Assembly: GCA_003514455.1 (NCBI GenBank)
Contig: DOQH01000013.1
Span: 22,232-44,874, forward strand
Source of the DNA: Candidatus Magasanikiibacteriota bacterium
GTDB taxonomy: Bacteria; Patescibacteriota; Patescibacteriia; Magasanikbacterales; UBA10003
DNA length: 22,643 nt
Direction: 5' to 3'
The notes under the pieces are model-generated. The model saw nothing but the letters and a program-made list of their open reading frames with translations, did not search any database and was not told where the DNA came from. The position numbers were made by a program, and so were the translations under genes. Shown here in pieces: positions 6,658 through 13,611 of this stretch. Each line of letters starts with the position of its first letter. The first letter of the stretch is position 1.

Positions 6658-9627
6658 ATGTCTTCCTCTCCAACTCTCAATCAAGCGCAAAGCCAAGCTG
6701 TTACTCATGACAATGGCCCGCTTTTGATTGTGGCAGGAGCCGGAACCGGCAAAACTACGGTTATCGCACAACGACTTGCTTGGCTTATTGAACAAAAATT
6801 AGCTAAGCCCAATGAAATTTTGGCTCTCACTTTTACGGATAAGGCGGCGGGTGAAATGGAAGAGCGCGTTGACGCACTTTTGCCATATGGCTTTTTGGAT
6901 TTATGGGTGCAGACCTTTCACGCTTTTGGCGAGCGCCTGCTCAAAGCGCATGGCCTGGATATTGGCCTGTCCAATGATTTTAAATTGCTCACTCCAACTG
7001 ACGCGTGGCTTTTAGTACGCGAAAATCTGGATAAATTTGATCTTGATTATTATCGCCCATTGGGCAATCCCACCAAATTCATTCACGCGATGATTCGTCA
7101 TTTTTCCCGCTGTAAAGATGAAATGGTGACGCCGGATGAATATATAAAATACGCTGAGAACTTGGTGTTGGATTCTGATAGCGCATTGGGCGATGCCAAA
7201 GAAATTTTAGGCGATGAAAAAAAACGACTTTACGAAATTGCCAATGCCTATCATACATATAATCAAATTCTTTTGGATAATAACGCTTTGGATTTTGGAG
7301 ACCTGATCAATTACACTCTAAAACTTTTCCAAACACGGCCAAAAATTCTTGAAACATATCGCAGACAATTTAAATATATTTTGGTGGATGAATTTCAAGA
7401 TACCAATTTGGCGCAATATGAATTAATTAAAATTCTTTCCGCGCCACTACAAAATTTAACAGTGGTAGGGGACGATGATCAAGCAATTTATAAATTCCGC
7501 GGGGCGTCAATTTCCAACATCTTACACTTTAAAAATGACTATCCTAACGCGAAACTCGTAACGCTAACGGAAAATTATCGCTCAGCGCAATCAATTTTGG
7601 ACAAGGCCTATCAATTGATAATCAATAACAATCCCGACCGTTTGGAAGAAAAACTGAAAATCAATAAAAAACTAATCGCTAAAAAAACAATCACCGGCCA
7701 AATTGAAGAAATTCACGCCAACACAGGCATTGAAGAAGCGCGCCAAGTTGTTGAAAAAATTCAAACATTAAAACTGGCTGATGAAAAAGCCAAACTGGAA
7801 AGTTCGTGGAATGACTTTGCCATTCTCATTCGTTCCAACGCGACTGCTGACTCGTTTATGCACGCGTTGGAGCAAGCCGGTGTTCCATTTCAATTCCTAG
7901 CTTCCAAAGGCCTTTATCGTGAAGGACTGGTCTTGGATATTATTTCTTATCTGAAACTCTTGGATAATTATCATGAAAATCCGGCAATGTGGCGCGTGCT
8001 CAACATGCCTTTTTGGAATATTGCGACCGAAGACATTGTCAAAATAACTCATCAAGCCAAAAAGAAAACTTGGTCCATTTTTGAAACTTTAAAACACGCG
8101 AGTGCCTTGGGAGTTGGCGAGACTGGTATTAAAAACATTGAAAAAATGCTTGGGCTTTTGGCTAAACACGCGGAATTGGCTCGTTATGAATCAGTTGGAA
8201 AAGTCGCTTACGCGTTTTTGAATGATTCGGGATATTTAAAAAATTTAGTGACCAAAAGCGCGGAAGGTGTTAGCGAATCCATGCGTCAAATCATGTTTTT
8301 AAAACAATATTACGATACAATTATTAAATTTGAAGAAAGCAACGCGGAAAAATTAACAAAACATTATCTGGCTTATCTACATTATGTTTTGGAGTCGGGC
8401 GAAGAGGGGAGCTTGCGAGGAACTGATGAAGATCCTGAAGCAGTCAAAATCATGACAGTGCACAGTGCCAAGGGCTTGGAATTCAAACATGTTTTTCTTG
8501 TGAATTTGGTGGAGCAAAAATTTCCCAGTACCAATCGGAGTGAATCAATTGAACTACCGGATAAACTGGTAAAAGAAATATTACCTGAAGGAGATATCCA
8601 TTTGCAAGAAGAACGCCGTTTGTTTTATGTGGGGCTGACGCGTGCCAAAGAAAGCGTTTTTTTCTGTCATGCTGATGATTATGGCGGAACGCGCAAACGC
8701 AAACCATCGCGATTTCTAAATGAATTGAACCTACCCGTTAATGTCATCCCAGCGAAAGCTGGGATCCAGAAAAATCCACTAGATTCCCGCTTCCGCGAGA
8801 ATGATAATAAAAAAAATATTCTCGCACCAAATGCCGTTATTCCCCCGCATTTCAGTTTTACCCAACTCAAGGCCTTTGCCACCTGCCCTTTGCAATATCG
8901 TTTTGCACATATTCTTCACATTCCGGTCAAGGGCAGCGCCAGTTTTAGTTTTGGCAAAACCATGCATTTGGCCTTACAACGATTTTACCAAAAAATGATT
9001 GAAATAAATTCTCAAGAGCAGGGTGATTTATTTGCCGCGCCAACTCAACCAAGAGTTAAAAATCAAACACAAATCCCTTCATTGGAAGATCTTTTAACTT
9101 TTTATGAATCAGCGTGGATTGATGATTGGTATGAAAACAAAAAACAAAAAGAAGAATATTTTGCCAAAGGTAAAAAAATACTCAAAGATTTTTATGAAAA
9201 ATCCGCGTGGCGCGTGCCTAAATTCTTGGAAGCCGGATTTCATTTGAAAATAGGAGAGTATAAATTGCGCGGGCAGATTGATCGGATTGATCCTTTGCCA
9301 GACGACACGATTGAACTTATTGATTACAAAACCGGCTCGCCAAAAAAATTAGAGGATTTAAAATTGGAAGATAAAGAACAACTTTTGATTTATCAGCTCG
9401 CGGCCACGGAATCATTAAATGAAAAACCATCGCTTTTGAGTTTTTATTATCTGGATAATAATACCAAGGTTTCATTTTTAGGCACGCCAACGGAATTAAA
9501 CAAAATCAAAGAAAAAGTCGCTTTAAGTATTGACGCTATCAGGCTGTCTGATTTTCCAGCCAAGCCATCGCCTTTTAACTGCGCTCACTGCGATTTTAAG
9601 GGGATTTGCGAATGGGCCGAGGGATAA
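6658..9627 (+). CDS. UvrD/PcrA-type helicase fused to an Fe-S PD-(D/E)XK nuclease
   Basis: The 989-residue protein has all superfamily 1A helicase motifs: P-loop GAGTGKTT (27-34), TFTDKAAGEM, VDEFQDTN (from about 243), GDDDQAIYKFRG, LTENYRS, MTVHSAKGLEF and RRLFYVGLTRAKE (about 653-665). From about residue 735 comes a RecB/AddB-like nuclease: TQLKAFATCPLQYRF with Cys743, the H of MHLALQRF, GQIDRID, and the catalytic IDYKTG (Asp889). A C-x2-C-x5-C group at 975-984 with Cys743 would hold a 4Fe-4S cluster. The architecture recalls AddA or a nuclease-tailed UvrD and implies resection or processing of broken DNA. Residues about 696-716, in the linker between helicase and nuclease, are encoded by an in-frame palindromic repeat. 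No partner AddB or RecC is seen nearby. No SD precedes the start. Confidence 0.92.
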   Translation: MSSSPTLNQAQSQAVTHDNGPLLIVAGAGTGKTTVIAQRLAWLIEQKLAKPNEILALTFTDKAAGEMEERVDALLPYGFLDLWVQTFHAFGERLLKAHGLDIGLSNDFKLLTPTDAWLLVRENLDKFDLDYYRPLGNPTKFIHAMIRHFSRCKDEMVTPDEYIKYAENLVLDSDSALGDAKEILGDEKKRLYEIANAYHTYNQILLDNNALDFGDLINYTLKLFQTRPKILETYRRQFKYILVDEFQDTNLAQYELIKILSAPLQNLTVVGDDDQAIYKFRGASISNILHFKNDYPNAKLVTLTENYRSAQSILDKAYQLIINNNPDRLEEKLKINKKLIAKKTITGQIEEIHANTGIEEARQVVEKIQTLKLADEKAKLESSWNDFAILIRSNATADSFMHALEQAGVPFQFLASKGLYREGLVLDIISYLKLLDNYHENPAMWRVLNMPFWNIATEDIVKITHQAKKKTWSIFETLKHASALGVGETGIKNIEKMLGLLAKHAELARYESVGKVAYAFLNDSGYLKNLVTKSAEGVSESMRQIMFLKQYYDTIIKFEESNAEKLTKHYLAYLHYVLESGEEGSLRGTDEDPEAVKIMTVHSAKGLEFKHVFLVNLVEQKFPSTNRSESIELPDKLVKEILPEGDIHLQEERRLFYVGLTRAKESVFFCHADDYGGTRKRKPSRFLNELNLPVNVIPAKAGIQKNPLDSRFRENDNKKNILAPNAVIPPHFSFTQLKAFATCPLQYRFAHILHIPVKGSASFSFGKTMHLALQRFYQKMIEINSQEQGDLFAAPTQPRVKNQTQIPSLEDLLTFYESAWIDDWYENKKQKEEYFAKGKKILKDFYEKSAWRVPKFLEAGFHLKIGEYKLRGQIDRIDPLPDDTIELIDYKTGSPKKLEDLKLEDKEQLLIYQLAATESLNEKPSLLSFYYLDNNTKVSFLGTPTELNKIKEKVALSIDAIRLSDFPAKPSPFNCAHCDFKGICEWAEG
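8743..8805. repeat. Palindromic repeat inserted in frame in the helicase-nuclease linker
   Basis: Two hairpins in tandem: ATCCCAGC-GAAA-GCTGGGAT (8746-8765, perfect 8 bp) and ATTCCCGC-TTCC-GCGAGAAT (8783-8802, one C/A mismatch), bounded by GTCAT and ATGAT. The translation VIPAKAGIQ ... LDSRFREND is the familiar peptide produced when this widespread intergenic repeat family is read in this frame. It lies between the last helicase motif region and the nuclease domain, where an extra loop is tolerable. It is unrelated in sequence to the repeat in the glycosylase gene except for the T-C-A-T-C-C-C end. Confidence 0.88.
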
Positions 9628-9637
9628 GGCGCAGCTA

Positions 9638-9666
9638 TTGCTTTACAGCTGACTTTTTGATAGAAT
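9638..9666 (+). promoter_or_regulatory. Extended -10 promoter of the small membrane-protein gene
   Basis: TAGAAT at 9661-9666 is preceded by TGA, giving an extended -10 (TGATAGAAT). A weak -35 (TTGCTT, 9638-9643) is 17 bases upstream. The chosen start codon at 9678 would then be only about five bases into the transcript, so translation would be near-leaderless. This also argues against the far upstream in-frame ATG that overlaps the helicase gene. Confidence 0.55.
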
Positions 9667-9677
9667 ATTACTATTCT

Positions 9678-10061
9678 ATGACCCTATCTCGCTACCTTTT
9701 AATCATGACCGTGGCCACTTTTTTGTGCTGGGCGGCATGGTTTTTAGTGCTTTTTAATATAAATCCTTATGAAGCCAGCACTTGGAGTTTTATGGCCTTT
9801 TACATCAGCCTGTTTTTGGCTCTAGCCGGATCTTTTACAGTTGTCGGCTTTGGTCTGCGCGTTTGGCTTTTTAAACAAAACGACCCCCATTTTCATCAAG
9901 TGAAAAAAACTTTTCGCCATGGAATGATTTTTGGCGCGCTTTTAATTATCGCTTTGTTTTTACAAAGCCAGAAATTATTACACCTTTGGAACATATTGCT
10001 CCTCATTTTCGCTTTCGCATTTTTAGAATTCTTTTTTATTAGTTCGCCAAAAGAGATATAA
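9678..10061 (+). CDS. Small four-helix integral membrane protein, unknown function
   Basis: From the ATG at 9678 the product is 127 residues, nearly all membrane-embedded. Hydrophobic segments lie at about residues 7-27, 38-62, 82-96 and 103-122, with a polar loop NDPHFHQVKKTFRHG (68-82) between the second and third. An in-frame ATG at 9606 lies within the helicase gene and would add 24 polar residues with no sign of conservation. The extended -10 box just before 9678 supports the shorter start. I do not recognise a family or a catalytic motif. It sits between the helicase and proS, and its stop codon is part of the proS -10 box. A structural or transport-accessory membrane protein is the most that can be said. 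Confidence 0.72.
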   Translation: MTLSRYLLIMTVATFLCWAAWFLVLFNINPYEASTWSFMAFYISLFLALAGSFTVVGFGLRVWLFKQNDPHFHQVKKTFRHGMIFGALLIIALFLQSQKLLHLWNILLLIFAFAFLEFFFISSPKEI

Positions 10062-10062
10062 T
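10057..10062 (+). promoter_or_regulatory. Consensus -10 box upstream of proS
   Basis: TATAAT at 10057-10062 overlaps the stop codon of the membrane-protein gene. Transcription would start near 10069, about 20 bases before the proS ATG. No convincing -35 hexamer is present at the right distance, so strength and identity are uncertain. It would drive the proS-mreBCD-mrdA series. Confidence 0.4.
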
Positions 10063-10088
10063 AAAATGCTGTCACAAAAAACAATTTT

Positions 10089-11324
10089 ATGAAACAATCC
10101 AAACTTTTCGGCAAAACATTAAAAACAGTTCCAAAAGACGAGGTCAGCCGCAACGCCGAGCTTTTAATTCGCGGAGGCTTTATTGATAAATTAATGGCTG
10201 GAGCGTATTCATATCTCCCATTAGGCTATCGTGTTTTGGATAAAATCAAAAACATTATTCGCGAAGAAATGAATACTATTGGCGGGCAGGAATTATTTAT
10301 GCCGGCGCTCCAACCAAAAGCATTGTGGGAAGAAACGGGCCGCTGGAATGACCCGGGCAAGGCAGTGATGTTTCAATTTAAAGGCCGCGAAGACAAGGAA
10401 TATGGGTTGGGCTGGACGCATGAAGAAGTGATTGTGGACATTGCTCGTAAACGTGTTTCATCTTACAAAGATTTACCTTTCGCGCTTTATCAAATTCAGG
10501 ATAAATTTCGCGATGAACCACGCGCCAAATCCGGCCTTTTGCGCGGCCGGGAGTTTAGCATGAAAGACATGTACAGCTTTCACTCAACAGAAGAGGATTT
10601 GTTGAATTTTTATGAAAAATCAAAAAAAGCTTATCTGAATATTTTTAAACGATGCGGATTGGATGCTTTGGTGGTGGAGGCGTCAGGTGGATCTTTCAGC
10701 AAAGAATTTTCTCATGAATTCCAAGCTCTGACTCCTTTTGGCGAAGACACAATTTTCTATTGCTCTAATCGCGATTTCGCGCAAAACAAAGAAATCGCCC
10801 AAGTTAAAGCCGGCGACAAATGCACAATCTGTGGAGAAAAAATTCTGGAAGGCAAGGCGATTGAAGTCGGCAACATCTTCAAACTTTACGCTAAATATTC
10901 GGCACCAATGAAATTGCAATTTACAGATGCTGATGGAAAGAAAAAAGATGTGATTATGGGTTGCTATGGTATTGGCCCGTCACGCGTAATGGGAACGGTT
11001 GTGGAGGTAAGTAATGATCAAAACGGCATTATCTGGCAGGATAATGTTGCGCCATATCAAATTCACTTAATAACTATTGGAGACAGCGCGGCCGTAATTG
11101 AAGCCGGAGAAAAACTTTATAATCATCTTTTGAAAAAAGGCGAAGAAGTATTGTTTGATGATCGAGCTATTTTTCCCGGCGCTAAATTTGCCGATTCTGA
11201 TTTAATCGGCATTCCTACACGCTTAATTATCAGTGAAAAAACATTGATTCAAGAATCAGTGGAATTTAAGAGGAGGGGAGAGGCAAAAAGCGAATTAAAA
11301 CCTCTCAAAGAATTGTATGTTTGA
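10089..11324 (+). CDS. proS: Prolyl-tRNA synthetase lacking the editing insertion
   Basis: At 411 residues this class II synthetase is about 160 shorter than the usual bacterial ProRS. Motif 2 is visible as KFRDEPRAKSGLLRGREFSM (139-158) and motif 3 as MGCYGIGPSRV (290-300); the anticodon-binding domain runs from about 318 to the end. In bacterial-type enzymes an editing domain of about 180 residues (INS) lies between motifs 2 and 3. Here the corresponding stretch (about 222-257) is a short linker with a CTIC pair (Cys245, Cys248). Charging with proline should be intact, while cis-editing of alanyl-tRNAPro should be lost. No stand-alone editing protein is seen in the window. The gene's end overlaps the mreB start by 8 bases, and TGA serves as its stop. 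Confidence 0.95.
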   Translation: MKQSKLFGKTLKTVPKDEVSRNAELLIRGGFIDKLMAGAYSYLPLGYRVLDKIKNIIREEMNTIGGQELFMPALQPKALWEETGRWNDPGKAVMFQFKGREDKEYGLGWTHEEVIVDIARKRVSSYKDLPFALYQIQDKFRDEPRAKSGLLRGREFSMKDMYSFHSTEEDLLNFYEKSKKAYLNIFKRCGLDALVVEASGGSFSKEFSHEFQALTPFGEDTIFYCSNRDFAQNKEIAQVKAGDKCTICGEKILEGKAIEVGNIFKLYAKYSAPMKLQFTDADGKKKDVIMGCYGIGPSRVMGTVVEVSNDQNGIIWQDNVAPYQIHLITIGDSAAVIEAGEKLYNHLLKKGEEVLFDDRAIFPGAKFADSDLIGIPTRLIISEKTLIQESVEFKRRGEAKSELKPLKELYV

Positions 11325-12363
11325 TCGGTTTTTCAGTAAATTCGGCAAACACATTGGCATTGACCTTGGCACTTCCAGCACTCTGATTTATGTAAAAGAT
11401 CATGGAATTGTTATTAGCGAACCGTCAGTTGTGGCTGTGAATTTACGCACTGAACAAATTTTAGCTGTTGGCAAGGAAGCTAAAATGATGATGGGCAAAA
11501 CCCCGCCATATATCTCAGTCACGCGACCATTGGTGCACGGGGTTATTTCTGATTTTGAAGTAACGGAAAAAATGTTGAAATATTTTATTGAAAAAGTTCA
11601 TCAAGACAGTTTTTCTTTGGCCACGCGTCCGCGCATAATTATTGGGGTTCCTCAAGATATTACCGAGGTGGAGCGCAAAGCGGTGGAAGACGCGGCAATT
11701 TCCGCAGGCGCTCGCAAAGTGCATTTGGTAGAGGAGCCAATGGCCGCTGCTATTGGCGCGCGCTTGCCGATTGAAGAAGCGATTGCTTCCATGATTGTGG
11801 ATATTGGCGGAGGCACGGCAGACATCGCAGTGATTTCTTTAAGCGGAGCTGTAACATGGAAATCAATTCGCGTGGCAGGTGATGAGATGAACAAAAATAT
11901 TGTTCAATACGCCAAAGACCATTTCAATCTATTGATTGGCGAACGCTATGCCGAAGAATTGAAAATTAAAATTGGATCGGCAGTACCAATGTCAGAACCA
12001 ATGGAATGCACTTTGCGCGGCCGCGATTTAATGACTGGCTTGCCGCGCGAAATTGTCATAAACGATGAACAGGTGCGCTCTGCGTTGAGCCGTTCGGTGC
12101 GTTCTATGATTGACAGCATCAGATCGGTTTTGGAAATCACTCCACCGGAATTGGTAGCGGATATTCACGAACGAGGCATTGTGCTTTCCGGCGGCGGATC
12201 GCTGTTAGCCGGATTAGATCGCGCTATTGCCGAAGCCACGGAAATCCCAGTTAGAATCGCCGACGACCCACTTACTTGCGTTGTGCGCGGCACTGGCATT
12301 CTCTTGGAACGTCCTGATCTGCTGGAAATTGTAGGATTGCCATCTTCCGGATCTTTACGGTAA
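11317..12363 (+). CDS. mreB: Rod-shape actin homologue MreB
   Basis: This 348-residue protein is full length for MreB, the membrane-associated actin-like filament that positions lateral wall synthesis. Nucleotide-binding motifs are in place: phosphate 1 IDLGTSST (15-22), phosphate 2 DIGGGTADIA (162-171), and the adenosine motif LSGGGSLLAG (290-299). The block VEEPMAAAIGARLPI (about 145-159) is also typical. The N-terminal MFDRFFSKFG forms a short amphipathic segment that may contact the membrane. Its start overlaps the proS stop by 8 bases, and mreC follows 6 bases after the stop, so these genes share a transcript. Confidence 0.98.
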   Translation: MFDRFFSKFGKHIGIDLGTSSTLIYVKDHGIVISEPSVVAVNLRTEQILAVGKEAKMMMGKTPPYISVTRPLVHGVISDFEVTEKMLKYFIEKVHQDSFSLATRPRIIIGVPQDITEVERKAVEDAAISAGARKVHLVEEPMAAAIGARLPIEEAIASMIVDIGGGTADIAVISLSGAVTWKSIRVAGDEMNKNIVQYAKDHFNLLIGERYAEELKIKIGSAVPMSEPMECTLRGRDLMTGLPREIVINDEQVRSALSRSVRSMIDSIRSVLEITPPELVADIHERGIVLSGGGSLLAGLDRAIAEATEIPVRIADDPLTCVVRGTGILLERPDLLEIVGLPSSGSLR

Positions 12364-12369
12364 AAATTT

Positions 12370-13161
12370 ATGACCGCCCGCCGTCTTTTTCTCTCCATTT
12401 CCAGTGTTTTTATTCTTATATTTTTAGCCCATTCACTGGGCTTTTTAAGCGCGCCGGAAAATTTTTTTCGCCGCATTATTTTACCAATTGCCAAAACAAT
12501 TTATTTAATTGAATTAAAAACCAAAAATTTTTACTCCGGTCTTGGTAACCAACAAAATATAATTTCGGAAAATGAACAATGCCAAATTAAACTTAGAGAA
12601 ACATATCTTGACCAAACGGAATTAACACTATCGCGTGAAGAAAACAAAACATTGCGGGCTCAAGCCGGTTTTATCAAGTCGGAACAAAAAAAGGTCTTGG
12701 CGGAAATTATCATCAAAACAGTTGATGGAACTTCCAATTCAATGATCATAAATCGTGGCAGTGAAAATGGAATTGAAACAGGCAACCCGGTATTTTTTGA
12801 AAATGGTTTTTTGCTGGGACGAATAATCAATGTTGAAAAAAATACAGCTATAATTCGACTTATCACTGACAATCGCAGTAAATTCACCGCTTCAATTATC
12901 AACCAAAACAAAACACAGGGTCTTGTGGAAGGTGAACACGGTTTAAGCATTAAAATGAAAATGATTCCGCAAGATGAAAATGTGCAGGTCGGCGATATTG
13001 TCATAACATCCGGAGCGGAAAAGAATATACCGCGCGGATTAATTATCGGCAAAGTTGAATCAATCCAAAAAGAACTTTACGAACCTTTTCAAAGCGCAAA
13101 CTTGCGGTCATTGGCTGATTTGAACAAAGTTAATATAGTCACTGTGCTTTTAAAGCAATAA
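12370..13161 (+). CDS. mreC: Rod-shape protein MreC
   Basis: The 263-residue product has the MreC layout: a short cytoplasmic start, one membrane helix at about residues 5-27, a helical coiled-coil stretch (about 50-100), and a periplasm-facing beta-rich domain. Recognisable pieces are MIINRGSENGIETGNPVFFE, GFLLGRIINVEKNTAIIRLI and VGDIVITSGAEKNIPRGLII, which mirror the two beta-barrel repeats of MreC. It would bridge MreB filaments to PBP2 outside the membrane. The gene lies in the mreBCD-mrdA order found in many rods. The ATG follows AAAATTT with no SD. Confidence 0.93.
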   Translation: MTARRLFLSISSVFILIFLAHSLGFLSAPENFFRRIILPIAKTIYLIELKTKNFYSGLGNQQNIISENEQCQIKLRETYLDQTELTLSREENKTLRAQAGFIKSEQKKVLAEIIIKTVDGTSNSMIINRGSENGIETGNPVFFENGFLLGRIINVEKNTAIIRLITDNRSKFTASIINQNKTQGLVEGEHGLSIKMKMIPQDENVQVGDIVITSGAEKNIPRGLIIGKVESIQKELYEPFQSANLRSLADLNKVNIVTVLLKQ

Positions 13162-13177
13162 TGAACTTTGTAAAAAT

Positions 13178-13609
13178 ATGGTTCAGTTTTTATTTACCAT
13201 TATTCTTTTTACACTTTTTGTCTCTAGACCTACTAATGTCTTTTGGCCGGCACTGTTCATCGGCCTTTTTTTAGAACTATTTTCTGCCACACCGTTTGGA
13301 TTACTCACTTTTTCTTTACTTTTGAGTTTGGCCGGGGCATATCTTTTATTCTCTTACTTTTTTACCAATCGTTCGTGGCCGGCGCTCTTGGTTCTTGGTC
13401 TGTGCGGAACCTTGCTATTTCGTATTATTTTTTATTTTCTAAATTTGATAATGATGGTAAAAGGTGCCACTAATTTTTCCCAAACTTTTAATGAATACTT
13501 TATTGAAACAATTAAAGATGCGATTTACAATGTAATTTTACTGTTTTTAATTTTCTCCATTGCCAACCGTTTAAGCAGAAGATTAAAAACCATCTTCTTG
13601 ATAAGATAG
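13178..13609 (+). CDS. mreD: Rod-shape protein MreD
   Basis: This 143-residue protein is highly hydrophobic, with probable membrane helices at about 2-15, 20-36, 40-61, 66-93 and 113-131, and a basic tail (RLSRRLKTIFLIR). The segment FIGLFLELFSATPFGLLTFS resembles the conserved MreD block with an acidic residue in a helix followed by a proline. The identification depends strongly on position, after mreC and before the PBP2 gene, since MreD diverges quickly. No ATG upstream in this frame would extend it; an ATG at 13161 is in another frame and soon stops. Confidence 0.85.
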   Translation: MVQFLFTIILFTLFVSRPTNVFWPALFIGLFLELFSATPFGLLTFSLLLSLAGAYLLFSYFFTNRSWPALLVLGLCGTLLFRIIFYFLNLIMMVKGATNFSQTFNEYFIETIKDAIYNVILLFLIFSIANRLSRRLKTIFLIR

Positions 13610-13611
13610 TT

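Noticed and set aside
9606..9677. Upstream start for the small membrane protein
   Set aside because: It would overlap the helicase gene and add polar residues before the first membrane helix; an extended -10 element lies between it and the preferred ATG at 9678.
10066..10092. Eight-codon upstream ORF with an ATGA overlap to proS
   Set aside because: Its ATG is only three bases after the TATAAT box, upstream of the expected transcription start, and it has no SD.
13161..13277. ATG frame touching the mreC stop
   Set aside because: It is in a different frame from MreD, and its product has no match to the family; the frame at 13178 covers the whole gap to mrdA with membrane helices.
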